Source: Chondrus crispus (lineage: Eukaryota > Rhodophyta > Florideophyceae > Gigartinales > Gigartinaceae). From it: a stretch of DNA of 64,000 bases. Position 1 is the stretch's first letter. Every line of letters begins with the position of its first letter. The notes under the pieces are model-generated. The model did no database searches. It saw nothing but the letters and a program-made list of their open reading frames with translations, and was not told the origin of the DNA. The stretch spans positions 94,115 through 158,114 of the forward strand of contig NW_005179047.1 of the NCBI RefSeq assembly GCF_000350225.1, read 5' to 3'. Position numbers and translations under genes: made by a program. Of this stretch, positions 32,846 to 43,457 are shown in pieces.

Positions 32846-33967
32846 TCATTCCAAACTTGGCTGGGCTTGTAACGCAATGCTTCTCGGCGCCCGAGCTAAC
32901 ACCAGCTCGAAGGGCGCGATGTTCGTAGTTCGATGAACTTGCGTGTTGTATGCGAACGTCACAGCGTCGCTAAATAGGTCCCAGTCCTTGGGATGCTCTC
33001 CAACATATTTTCGCAACGCGGAAGTCAGCGTGCGGTTAAACCTCTCAACTTGGCCGTTGGCTTGCGGGTGGTACGTAGTCGTGACCACATTGCGTATGCC
33101 GAGAATTCGGCAGACGTTCTGAAAGAACCGGGCAGTGAACTGTGTTCCATTGTCGGACAGCAGCTTGACCGGCGGTCCGTACACGAATACCCAATGGTGA
33201 ACGAAGGCTTGTGCGATGTGCGCAGCTGATATCTTCTTCAACGGTATGGTTCGTATCAGTTTCGAGTATCGATCGCTGATCACGATAATATACCGATTTC
33301 CTCGTTTAGTTGTAATTAGCTCGCCGAGTATGTCGATGGAGACAAACTCCTGCGGAGCTTTGGGCGTGAACAGCTTCATTTCCTTCGTGTTTCTTCTTAA
33401 CTTCACCCTTTCCCGCGCACATGCGGAGCAATTCTTCGCGACTGCGTAGCAGTCTGGGGCCATCGTAGGCCAATAAAAATATCTTCTCAAGGTCTTGTAA
33501 AGTTTCCTGCCTCCCGGGTGTCCCGCCAATTTTGCGTAATGGCTTAACCCTAGGACGCGGTCTCTTAACGATTGTGGTATCACCACTTGTACAAACTCCG
33601 CCGCGGTAAGGCATAGAGTTCCTTCGAGTTCCTCGGTCTCCATGGTGAATGTTCTCACCTTTCCGGCGTCCATTTCTTCCTTGATGCGATTGCAGAAGGG
33701 GTCGACGGCTTGCTCGCGAATGAGCTCCTCCGGAGTGACAGCTTGGAATTGATCGAGGCGATCAGGGGCAGTCCCCCCCTCAAGAGCGAGGATGTCGTCT
33801 AACGCGTCAAAACTGTCCTCGTCCTCCACTGTACCCTCCCAGTTCGGCCATAAAGCATGGGATTTCGTCGTCGATTTCGTCGACGGTTTCTCCTGCAGTC
33901 CGTAATCTTGACAGGGCATCAGCTTGGCTGTTCGCCTTGCCCTTCTTGTACTTGATTTCGAAATCAA
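32846..33967 (-). pseudogene. pol: E integrase (right copy)
   Basis: The frame contains the HHCC zinc domain (LSHYAKLAGHPGGRKLYKTL ... NCSACARE) and the full DDE core: SIDILGE, LLSDNGTQF and HPQANGQVERFN, all three acidic residues present. It splices target DNA to LTR ends during transposition. The N-terminal 40 residues are out of frame because of a small deletion near 33840 relative to the left copy. A stop closes the frame just before the C-terminal domain. Confidence 0.9.
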
Positions 33968-33971
33968 ATTC

Positions 33972-34499
33972 CTAGAGGCGGAGCCTCCATCGGATTAATC
34001 TCCCGCTGGGGTAGGTTACGTTCATCAACCACCTCAATGAGGCATGGTCGGTATGCACAATGAAGTGCTCGCCATATAGATATGGTCTTAAAGTCTGTAC
34101 GGCCCAAATTACCGCTAGACATTCTTTTTCTGATACAGAATAGTTTTTCTCGGCTGCGGCTAACGTTCTTGAAAAGAACCCGATGGGTTTACATTGCGCA
34201 TCCGGATGCGTTTGAAATAATGCGGCGCCGATTTGATAGTCGCTTGCATCGGTATCTACCGAGTAGGGTAGGTCCTTCTTCGGCAGCGCCGATACCGGCG
34301 GTGCCAAGATGGCGTCCTTGAGCTTACGAAAAGCTTTTTCGCACGGTTCGTCGAATCCTTCCAACTGGACCGGTTGTCCCTTCTTCAATAGTTGATTGAG
34401 CGGATGCGCAATTTTCGCGTAATGTGGGACAAACCGACGGTTCACATTACAAAGTCCCAAGAAGCTTCTGAGCTGGGTCTGCGTTTGAGGGTACCTCAC
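33972..34499 (-). pseudogene. pol: E RNase H (right copy)
   Basis: The frame has the tether and RNase H with VDTDASDYQIGAALF, KECLAVIWAVQTLRPYLY and VHTDHASLRWL. It is flanked by the same in-frame stops as in the left copy: TAA just before (34503-34505) and TAG at the end (33972-33974), with the reading frame maintained on both sides. It degrades RNA in the RNA:DNA hybrid. Confidence 0.92.
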
Positions 34500-34502
34500 T
34501 TG

Positions 34503-35309
34503 TTACAACGCCGCGATGCGAGCGGCATCAACCTCCAATGTACCTGGCCGAACGACATGGCCCAGGTACTTGATCATTTCGACGAAAAAATCGCACTTGC
34601 GAAGCTTGAGCTTCACACCTGCCTTCTCCAATACAGACAGTATTTCGCCAACGTGGACGACGTGCTCCTCCCAGGATTTGCTGAAGATGATGATATCATC
34701 CAAATACACCAGACACGACTTCCATCGGAACGGAGAGAGCAGTATAGCCATGGCTCTCTGAAACGTCGCCGGCGCGTTGGTAAGCCCGAAGGGCATTCTT
34801 GAAAAACGGTAGAGACCTGAGTGACACGAAAAAGCTGTCTTGTCGCGGTCCGCTTCGGGAATAGGCATCGTCCAATACCCCGAAATCGTGTCCAACGCGG
34901 AGAAAACCTTGGTGTCACTAAGCGAGTCCAGACACTCATCCATGCGCGGTAAAGGGTACGTGTCCTTCACCGTTACCGCGTTTAACCTGCGGTAGTCTAA
35001 GCAAAAGCGCATCGATCCGTCCGGCTTGGGCACTAATAAAACGGGCGACGCCCATTCTGACTGCTCCGGTTCGATGACTCCTGCTTCTAACATCTTCTGT
35101 ACTTCTGCGTCCTCGACCTCCCGAGCCCTTGGACTGGCTCGGTAGGGGACTTGTGCGATGGGCCTGGTATCCGGGACCGGCTCGATCCGGTGGACCGTGG
35201 TATTAGTTTCACCAAGGGTCCCATCCCACATCTTAGAGTATTTCTTCAACATCCGTCGGAACCGCTCGCGCAGCCGTTCCGGCACGTGGCTCAGGTCGAG
35301 GTCCTCCAC
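34503..35309 (-). pseudogene. pol: E reverse transcriptase (right copy)
   Basis: The 268-residue frame carries the complete RT palm and fingers: VIEPEQSEWASPVLLVPKPD, RFCLDYRRLNAVTVKDTYPL, ALDTISGYWTMPI, FSRMPFGLTNAPATFQ and the catalytic SCLVYLDDIIIFSKSW, so both palm Asp residues are intact. It overlaps the protease frame by 19 bases in another frame. A TAA stop separates it from RNase H. Confidence 0.93.
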
Positions 35310-36622
35310 GTCCGGCGGTGGGGGCTTAATCCGCTGCTCCGGCTTCGACGATGCCGTCGCAGAGAGCCCTCTCGACCGTTCTTCTGCCTGGTCCTCGCGC
35401 GCCTGATCCGACGGTTCGCATATTGTCTCGCCCTTAAGCGTCTTGGTAGAATTAGGAAAATTTTCCTTCTTCCTTTCTTGAATTCCGAGAACTTCACCAA
35501 TGGTGGTTTGATCTCGAGCGCGGCCCTCGGGTGCGGTAATAATTCTGCCACCACTTGGCCTTTTTGCACCCTGACAGGGTATCTTCTAAAATTTGCAACG
35601 AGTAAACGGAACGGCCTGTCATGCTCAACCTGAACGACATCATTCGTGCACGTCAACCCGTGCCTTTTGTACAACGACGAGTACGGCTGAACCACAACCA
35701 AGCCCGCCCTCTTCGAGGTGCATTCCATGACGCGTTGCGTCCCTGGCTCGATAGTCGTGGCTCTTGCCACTTTTACCTTAGGGGAAATTCGCTCCACCTT
35801 TCCATCATTCTCGTCCTCTCCCGGGGCGAGATTTTTCTTCCCTTTTCTCGTCGAGAACCGCCTAACTATCGGAACCTCCGAGAAATCCGCCAACTCAACC
35901 GTTTTCTTCCTTGGATAAATTGCTTCCACAAACCGGTCACAGTAGTCCGCGCCTAGAATTAGCGGGACTGCTAGTTTTTCACATACAATAAACTCGGCTG
36001 CGGCCACAAATTTTCCAAGCCTCACAGGCACTCTAATTGTGCCGAGAGTCCGGAGTGGCCTATTGTTCGCGTCACCAATGTCTTGGGTCGGTCCGTAGGA
36101 CACCAACATTTCCATTCCTGCCGGAAGTTCCGACCTTCGAACCAAATTCGGTCCGGCACCTGTGTCCAACACGGACAACACTCGACTCATCAATCCGACC
36201 GTTGGTCCAATATCCGCGTAAACTTTGTAGTTTTTTCGCGCGAGGACCAAGATCTTGTCAGGACATTCTTGTCGCTTAACCCTGTACCAGGGCCTACGAA
36301 TTTGATCCATTGGACGATCCCTGTCTCGGCTTAGAATTTTCTTGACAACAGTCGGCTCCTTCGGCTTACCACCTATTTCAACTACCTCCTCGTCGAGGCC
36401 TTCCCTTCTTGCTAGAGACGGGGAACGGGACTGAGTCCCAGACGCAGTACGTTGGACCTGCGCCTCTCGTGACTCCTTCGAGATTCCCCTCTCTAGTTTC
36501 CCTGCTGCTGCGGATTCCTTCTCACGTCCGACGACGCGGGCCCCTCGGCGGGCCCTCTGAAGGGTTGGTTCGACCTCGGCGTTGAAGCACTCCGCGTGCT
36601 CGCCGTCTGCGAATCGAACCAA
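35291..36622 (-). pseudogene. pol: E aspartic protease and linker (right copy)
   Basis: The 443-residue frame contains a retropepsin-like active site, VLSVLDTGAGPNLVRRSELP, followed by LRTLGTIRVPVRLG and ADYCDRF, the pattern of Ty3-type proteases. It would cut Gag-Pol. The frame differs from gag's, and its last 45 residues are out of frame relative to RT, so a shift lies near 35400. The N-terminal 150 residues are a basic linker. Confidence 0.85.
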
Positions 36623-36726
36623 TTCTTGACCTTCAGATAACTCGTTGATGGTATCCGTAATCTCTCCATCGGAGACAACGCCTCATACTTTCCCAAAACT
36701 CGGTGCATTTCCCGGAGGGAAAGAAT

Positions 36727-37644
36727 TCACGTCGGCGCGGCGTGCCCCTTTTCGTAACAGTGATAGCACACCAGTCCGTGCTTCTTGACGGGATATTGCG
36801 GCCTAGGTCCTCCACGGGCCGGCGGCCTTCCTTGATGTTGCGGCCTTCCCATCCAGCCTGGCCTTCGAAACGTTGTACCCTTGTCTTCCATTGGAATGCG
36901 CGGCTCCGGCGTGTGGCCGCGCCCCCGGAACATCATCACGGGATCCGTGGGCTCTGAAAACGACTCCGTCGTGTATGTGGGCGTCGGTAAGGTTGACGAC
37001 CCGCTTGCCCCGTAGTCCTTGTGTCCGTAGCCCTCCGATGGCTCAATAAAATTGCCTTCGGCTACCAATGCTCGTTCATAATGATTTTCGCTGCTTCCGT
37101 GCGCACCGCGTTCATCTGACGCGGAGATTGACTCGGCTAAGTGGACGGCGGCGTGACCTTTACGACCGGGATAAGAAGCCCTCGGCTTCTTCCCCGCCCT
37201 GAACGTCGACGGCGTCTGAATCGTGACCTTCTTGGTCTTCTTGTCCTTGGCGCGGCTCGCCGAGCCATGCACCTTTGCGTAATTTACCAATCTCAAAAAT
37301 GAGACATCTCGGTTATCTTGTCGATACTGCGAGACCATGGGCTTGATACTGGCATCTAGCCCCTCGATGAACATGGTCATCTGCTCCTCCATGAAATAAA
37401 CATTCCCACAGCGATTACTCGCGTCTGTTAGGCGGGTGTAAAATTCCATCTCGTCTTCAGACGGTCTCTGGTGAACTTCTCGCAACGCGAGCACGGCTTG
37501 ACGGATCGACTCGTCGGTTGCGAAACTCCTCAACAACCACTGTACGGCCTCTGGCCAAACGGACACCTTTCCGTGATGGGACCCGGCCGTCTGAGACACC
37601 GAAGTGTACTGTCTCAAGGCGATGCCGCTTAAAAATTCAGGCAA
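36727..37644 (-). pseudogene. gag: E gag, capsid-like domain and zinc knuckle (right copy)
   Basis: The frame reads PEFLSGIALRQY, WLLRSFATDESIRQAVLALR and FYTRLTDASNRCGNVYFMEE, a gypsy-type capsid region, then a basic Gly/Pro-rich part and HGLVCYHCYEKGHAAPT. A CCHC knuckle is C-x2-C-x4-H-x4-C; here the last Cys codon is TGA at 36727-36729. The same frame continues beyond it (36493-36708). A TAA at 37657-37659 separates this part from the upstream capsid start (TFTGEDGVLLLDFLAKLVQE). Confidence 0.85.
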
Positions 37645-37656
37645 CAGGCGGATCGC

Positions 37657-38798
37657 TTACCCCTCGTTCACTTCTTGAGTATCAAACTCTTGAACTAACT
37701 TTGCCAAAAAATCCAACAAAAGGACCCCGTCCTCACCTGTGAACGTGTTGTCCTTCTTCACCCTAGGCGGAATATCTCTCCTGATTTTTTGCACGGCGGT
37801 CCGCCGGGAACTTGACAAATATGTCTGCGGGTTCCGCAAGCGGTACGTTTGGTACGACAGTAATTTCTTGAAGAGGTAGTTGGTCGGATTCAGCTCCTCC
37901 AACTCCTCCCATCGCGGCCCGCGTCGCGTTGCGACATCTTCGGGTTCCGCGTCCTTGTCTCTCCGCGAGGCGGACGAAGTGACTCCGCCTCGTCTGGAGG
38001 AAATTTTCTTGCTTGACGAAATTCCGTTCCTTCTTCTGAACGTCGTTCGGAATCGCCCGAATGGTTCGACGAACCGCCGTTACCATCTTCGGAGGGACCA
38101 AGCGACTCCGACTGTGAGTCGCGGTCCTCCGGATCGTCACTACAGTGACCCTTGCTTGTACGTCGCTTGTCCTTCTTCGAGGACTTCGACTTGGAGCTCC
38201 GCTGACGAGCGGGCTTGTCCTTCTTCGACCAACGGTCGCCCTCTCTACCCGAAGGGAGCGGCTCGTCGTCCGATCCTTGCGGAGCTTGATCCGCGGCCTG
38301 CTCAGGGTCCTTGAGACGTTGCGCGGCGCGATCGAATCGGTCATCGATGCTTGTTCTAAATTTTCCTAAGGACTCCAAGGATTGATTCGCGTCGCGCCTC
38401 GCGTCCTTAACTCAAAGTTTCAATGACGCGAGGACCTCCGGCTCGATTCCGTCGGTCCCGTCGCCACTATTTTTCTCGACGAGTCCCACGCGCGCGGTCA
38501 GCTCTTCCAACGCCGTGTGGAACTCGGAATTTTGCCACTCAAGTTGCTTCTGCACGAGGCCTAATTCGGTCTCGAGATTTTTCTTCGCTTCTTCGCGAAT
38601 TTCGCTGCTTATCTTCTCCAACTTCTCGTCAAGGTCAGTCTTGTCGGCGGCAATCCCCGTAGGGGATTCTTGATATCCGGGATACGTGGCCGTATTGGCC
38701 TGGCTCCGGGTGCGAGGACCACCCGGGATCCTCAACACCCGTGCCGATCGGCTTCTACTCGCCCCGGGACCGACGTCCCCGGGTGCGCTTGGTGACAT
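37657..38798 (-). pseudogene. gag: E gag, N-terminal part (right copy)
   Basis: The start (MSPSAPGDVGPGASRSRSAR) leads into a probable coiled coil (38490-38680: DEKLEKISSEIREEAKKNLE, LGLVQKQLEWQNSEFHTALE). A TGA at 38412-38414 interrupts the frame, which resumes as VKDARRDANQSLESLGKFRT and a Ser/Lys/Asp-rich stretch. A frameshift near 37900 leads to the capsid start at 37657-37902. Stops rather than deletions account for most of the damage. Confidence 0.75.
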
Positions 38799-38897
38799 CG
38801 TTCGGCGTAGCGAACGAACCTAAAAAAAAAGATACGAACAAAAAATGAAAAAGAGACTCCGTTACCCAGACCAACTTCCTTGTCGTAGACAAAACCG

Positions 38898-39001
38898 TTC
38901 TAGGTCGGGAGACCACTTTTTTAGTGCGTCTCCAGACCGAGACTGTCGTCGACACAATTCTAGGTCGGGTTTCCTGTAGACAATTCCAGGTCGGAAGACC
39001 A
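38898..39001 (-). other. E leader with repeated primer-binding sites
   Basis: Four bases inside the 5' LTR lies TGGTCTTCCGACCTGGAA (38984-39001). A degraded second copy is at about 38957-38967 and a third, TGGTCTCCCGACCTAGAA, at 38898-38915, exactly the primer site of element G. The distal copy is itself followed (plus sense) by CTTTTTTAGTGC, similar to the LTR edge CTTTTGTAGTGC, so the leader seems to contain an old duplicated LTR-primer junction. Confidence 0.6.
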
Positions 39002-39005
39002 CTTT

Positions 39006-40041
39006 TGTAGTGCAATGTGCCTGGCAGGCCACGAACACAGTCCGACGGTCAAACAAAAGAAATAAACAGCAACAGCCACAACCACTGCCGATGGCACGCG
39101 CTACGGAGCGTTCGAGACTCCCTTTCCCCTTGTGTGGGCTTGCGGCCCACGGTAGCTCGACTCCGACAGGGGGGTTAAGGAAAGATACCAGGCCCGGGAG
39201 GATAATGGTGGTAGAGACTTGTGAAGACTTGAGTGCTCGACGAGTGCGGGTTGGGCTTGTGTACGAGAATGTAACCGCGGTTCGCTGGGTTGTAAGGCCA
39301 ATTGTCGACGAGCGTCTTCAGCACCTTGGGTATAATTCAAGGTCTTCGACGGGGGCTTGTTCAGCACTACCGGACGGGATCGTAACCGTGTAGCAGCGCT
39401 ACTACCGACGTGTTGCCCGATGGCTAAAAGCACCCTCACCAGCGCGATCGCGATCGCGGTAGGTGGTACCAACTCTGTCTTATAAAGTAAGACCTTCGAC
39501 GGAGGCGTCGTTACAACAGCCTTCCTACGGAACTTGAAACAGTAGCAGCGCTACACAACGTGTTGCCCGATGGCTAAAACACCTACACCGGATCGGTCGC
39601 AACCGACTCCAATGAAACCAACACAATTAAGGGAAAAATAGATGTAGAGATAGAAAAGGATAGGAATTAGAGATAGAAAAGGTAAAAGGATAAAGAAAAG
39701 GAATGGGACCCCGAGCAATAGGGGATGTCGTTAGCGGCGTAGAAGGAAAGCGCGTCGCGTGAACGGAAGCGGTCTTCGACGAAGGCGAGATCTAACTCCG
39801 GCAACTCTGGTTGTCTTTACTGACTTGGTGGTCAGAGGGCTAAGGTATATATCGCCCCGCCGGAGCCACTACAGTAGCTCGCGGCGCTAGATCCTAGATC
39901 TAATCTAATGTCAGCAAAATTAATGCCAACTAATTAACTAAATAAAATTAAACAATTAAAATAAAAACTGTGCAAATATTCACACGTTAGCCCCCCGATC
40001 CCGGACTAAAATTGCTTCCAACACAGTGCTATTGCACTACA
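39006..40041 (-). repeat. E 5' LTR (copy C)
   Basis: The 1,036 bp repeat has termini TGTAGTGCAAT/ATTGCACTACA and is nearly identical to LTR copy A. A TATATATACC box lies at about 39847-39855 on minus. In element sense the outside bases are GGGAC, equal to those outside LTR copy A, which makes A and C the two LTRs of one original insertion. Confidence 0.92.
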
Positions 40042-40995
40042 GTCCCTCGCCATCGTGGCGAGGGCGCGCGCGCGGCGGATGCTCTTCTACTTAGCGTCCC
40101 TCGCCGTTCGTGGCGAGGGCACAGCGCGCAGTATTCGTCTTCCTTGACGCACCTCGCTGTCGGCGGCGTGGGTGTGTCGCGCAGAAGTCGTCTTCTTGTC
40201 AGTATCTCTTGCCGTTTGAGGCGAGGGCGCGAGCGCGCGACGAAGGCTCCGTTCCTTGGCGCCCCTCGCCGTCGGCGGCGAGGGCACACCCCCCGGCATT
40301 CGTCTTCTCGTCGGCGTCCCTCGCCGTTCGAGGCGAGGCCGCGAGCGTTCGTGCTGCTGCTCTTCCTTCGCGCCCCTCGCCGTCCGTGGCGCGGGCGCGG
40401 GCGCGCGTGCAGTTGCTCATCGTAGGCGTCCCTGGCCGTCCGAGGCAAGGGCACGGGCACGCGTGACGATATTCTTCCTCCGCGCCCCTCGCCGTCCGTG
40501 GCCAGAGCGCGGGCGCGCGCAGTTGCTTTTCGTAGGCGTCCCTCGCCGTCCGAGGCGAGGGCACGGGCACGCGTGACGCATTCTTCCTCTGCGCCCCTCG
40601 CCGTCCTGTCAGTGTCCGTCCGACCTGTACAGCCAGCAGCGTCTACGACGCTTGCCGTGTACAGTACCCGTGTGCACGAGCGCGCACAGGTACGGCCGTG
40701 AGCCCTTTCCAAAATCACCCCAAAAAATCGCAAAAAATATTTCCCGCGAAATCATTTTTTGCCAAAAAATCACAGCACAGTCCGCGATGTGTGTGCGGTC
40801 ATGCGCGGACCAAAATTCTTTTCGCGTGCGCTGCGGGTTCCCGTATACCCCCTTCGCGCCTCTCACCGTCGGCAGCGAGGGCGCGGACGCGCGGCAATCG
40901 TCCTCTCCTTCGCGCCCCTCGCCGTCGGGGCAAGGGCGCGAGCGCGCAGCAGTTCGTATTCCCCTTCACGCCCCTCGCCGTCGGCGGCCCTCGGG
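40042..40995. repeat. GC-rich minisatellite with hairpin units inside element F
   Basis: About ten tandem units of 54-57 bp run from 40042 to 40612, and about three more from 40850 to 40995. Each unit begins G(T/C)CCCTCGCCGTC, contains an inverted arm such as GAGGCGAGGGC, and ends in a T/C-rich linker (ATTCTTCCTC or TTTTCGTAGGC). Two unit types alternate, giving a higher-order period of about 110 bp. Between the blocks (40613-40849) is A/T-rich sequence. Two more units lie at 9376-9510, separated by the inversion. Confidence 0.85.
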
Positions 40996-43145
40996 GGACA
41001 CGGGGTACTCCGTGAGCGAATTTCCGTTGCCGTCCGCTCCTAGTCCTTGAGAAAACGTCGGCCCTGGACTAGCACGTGCCATGGCGTATGGCTGCGGACG
41101 ACCGCGAGGAGAGAGGGGTACGTCAGGCTCCTCGAATCGTTCGTTGAGGCTGCGCGTGTGGCTATTTTTCGCGGGTCCTCGTCACTCGCCCCTCTCTCTT
41201 TGGGAGGGCGCCGGAGAAGCCGACGTCGTATTGGTCCCGTCCGCGGCGGATGGGACCGGTAGGGTCCTGTGGAGACCATGCCGGGGTCGCCCTTCGAAAG
41301 GAGCGTAGCGTGCGGTTCGGGGTCCACGGCGCCCGAGTGCGGGGGCGCGTCTTCTCCCCGGTGCGTGAGTGCCGCGCGCGCCGGCCCCGACAGCGTCCGT
41401 CTAATCTGTCCTCCGCATCCCTCCTGCCCCTATGGCGATCGCCGTCCCTCCTTCTCCTTCCGTCGGACAACACGGTCTTGAGTAGGCAACATCACAGCGA
41501 CGGCCGTGAGTGTCCGGTCCACGACTTGGCCCTGTGACGATCGTATCAGCGCGGCGGAGCCCCTTCGGCACGGGCGAGCCCCTCAACCGGACGTAGCGAG
41601 GTGCTCGTTGCCGGGATCCCTGAGCTGCAGCACGGCGTTGTTCGGATTCGATGTCGGAGCCCCCTGTTGCGTCGTCTTGATCGGGCGCTTCTGAAACCCC
41701 CTTCTCCGTACACGATCGAAAGCGCTTACCCGGACGCGTACTCCACGCTTGCCCGGCTCCGTGCCTTGGCGAAGCCCTCCTGGTCTCCTGCACCATCCAG
41801 CTCTCGGTCCAGGCGCGCGGGTTGTCGGCTCTCCGCTTGCACGGAACCCGTATTCACAGCACAAGCGACGGCAGCGGTCGTAGGGGAAGTCTCCGCGGTG
41901 TTCGTTGCGCGATTGAGCTTCCGTCGGAAGTGTCGAGGCGGCGGCGGATTTGCGCAGGTCTTCTGTGATCAGTTGGAGGGGCGGCGAGCCATAGAAATGG
42001 AGGCCGACAGCAGTCTGGTCGCGCGCTCGGTGACCCCAGCTTCTCCTCGATCTTGCGGTAGCCTTCTGCGATCTTCTGCTCTCCTGTCAGCCACAGCAGG
42101 ACGTCGTCCGCAGGCTCTTGGTGGCAGATGGACACGACGGTGCGGGCGTCCTTGTAGTTGCTCTCCGACGGGCGCGAGTAGATGACGTCGACCGGGACAC
42201 CACGCCTCGGAACTTCGGCGCGTCCTTCATGTTCTTCTGTCCGGCTTGCTCGTCCATGGGTACGTCCATTTCATCCGCGACTTCCTTCTCGACGCGCCAG
42301 TAGCGCGGCGGCGCGCGGTTGAGGAAAGCGTGCTCGCGTGGGCGACGGCAGAGGCGCCGGGTATGCCTCCATTTCGAGGAGGGCGTTCGCGTCGAGGGCG
42401 CCACCTTGATCATGCGGATCCGCCCGAAGGGTCGGGTACAGAAGCCACGTTCGGCCATCCCGCCCTGCATTGCGTGTCTCTCATGCAAAACGTGCGCACG
42501 TTTGCTCACCTGAGTTGCCCGTTTCCCTGAATATTTTTTCGTTAATTTTCTTTCGCGCGTGGTGGGGGGTTGACACTGAGCGAGCGGTGTGCTGAGTGGG
42601 ATTGCCGCGCTGTACGCCCGATGCCCACATTTTTCCAATTTTTACCCGACCCCGGCTGGTGGTGCGCGTGGGTGTATTACAGCCGTTGTGGTCGGTGGTT
42701 TGGCTTGGTCTTGTGCGCGTATGGTTGCGGGTCCTCCCCCTTCGTCACCTGTGTCGATCGGCCTGGCGGGGGCCTAATTGCCTGCTATAGCGGCTCCGTT
42801 GTGCCGGTGATCGCCTCGTTCGTCGGACGTCCCCCCGCCGCGGCTGCCGGACTTAACGGAACGTCCGGTGACTCTGTTAGGGGGGCGTCCGACCTTTCAG
42901 CTCCGAAAGGGGTGTTTGCGTTCCCCTCGAGCTATCTGCAGTCTTCGCATCGTCGATCCTCACGCGGGCCACACTTCTTTCAGGCAGTCCGTACTGCCTG
43001 TCCTCACGTCTCCCGTCCTTGGCGTTCGGAAGCCAAATACGGCTTGGCTTTCGAACGTCCCCTCCGTCTCTAACCGCGAGAGACAAATTTAACCGTAACG
43101 GAGCGGTTGAGTTTAGCCGTAACGAGACGGTTGAGGGCCCCCCCC
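40996..43145 (-). other. Interior of element F, no domain recognised
   Basis: The minus strand has protein-like stretches in shifting frames, for example ADEMDVPMDEQAGQKNMKDA (about 42230), VVSICHQEPADDVLLWLTGE and AEGYRKIEEKLG (41990-42140). None shows RT, RNase H or integrase motifs. F therefore seems to lack a pol gene here. Short ORFs on plus look like shadows. Confidence 0.4.
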
Positions 43146-43457
43146 TTAAGCGTGAACGTCCGCCTTCACGTCAGAAGTGAGGTCCCTGTCGGTGCGCCTC
43201 CGGAGGCGTTGGGCGTAACGAGACACCAACTCCTCCGAGAAGTGAGTCCGCGCGGTCCAGGTGGACATGTCGTAATCCGCCCACTTGATGAGGAACTCCG
43301 TAGTTCCGTCCTCCATGGTTCGATGCCGGAGTAATCGTTCGACGGCATACTGCGTGCCCTCAGTGACCTTGTCGGCAGGGGTTGTCGTACTCGTCAGTGG
43401 CCCGTCTATCGGTGGAGGCGCGTGCACCCAGCGGTCCGCGGAGACGCGCTCTGTCAC
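43146..43457 (-). pseudogene. Chromodomain of element F
   Basis: The 103-residue frame contains a chromodomain: QYAVERLLRHRTMEDGTTEF, LIKWADYDMSTWTARTHFSE, ELVSRYAQRL. In chromoviruses this domain ends the integrase. Here it directly follows a gag-like frame with no RT or integrase between, so F looks like an internally deleted, non-autonomous chromovirus derivative. The frame opens from a one-frame shift at the end of the preceding ORF. Confidence 0.7.

Larger units (their letters stand above)
32066..40041 (-). mobile_element. Ty3/gypsy chromovirus E, right copy: 5' LTR, gag and pol
   Basis: On the minus strand: 5' LTR (40041-39006), primer site, gag with coiled coil, capsid-like region and zinc knuckle, aspartic protease, RT, RNase H, integrase and chromodomain. 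Its 3' part appears to continue to the LTR at 16220-15284, interrupted by the CACTA-like block. The bases outside the 5' LTR (GGGAC in element sense) match those outside the left copy's 3' LTR. At least five in-frame stops (38412, 37657, 36727, 34503, 33972) and several frameshifts make it defective, although protein-level conservation is still high. Confidence 0.9.

Noticed and set aside
40042..40612. CRISPR array
   Set aside because: Units are contiguous 54-57 bp minisatellite repeats without distinct spacers, in a eukaryotic retroelement.
40029..40733. 234-codon ORF in the minisatellite (and several others there)
   Set aside because: Repeat units lack stops in most frames on both strands, so long ORFs arise without selection.
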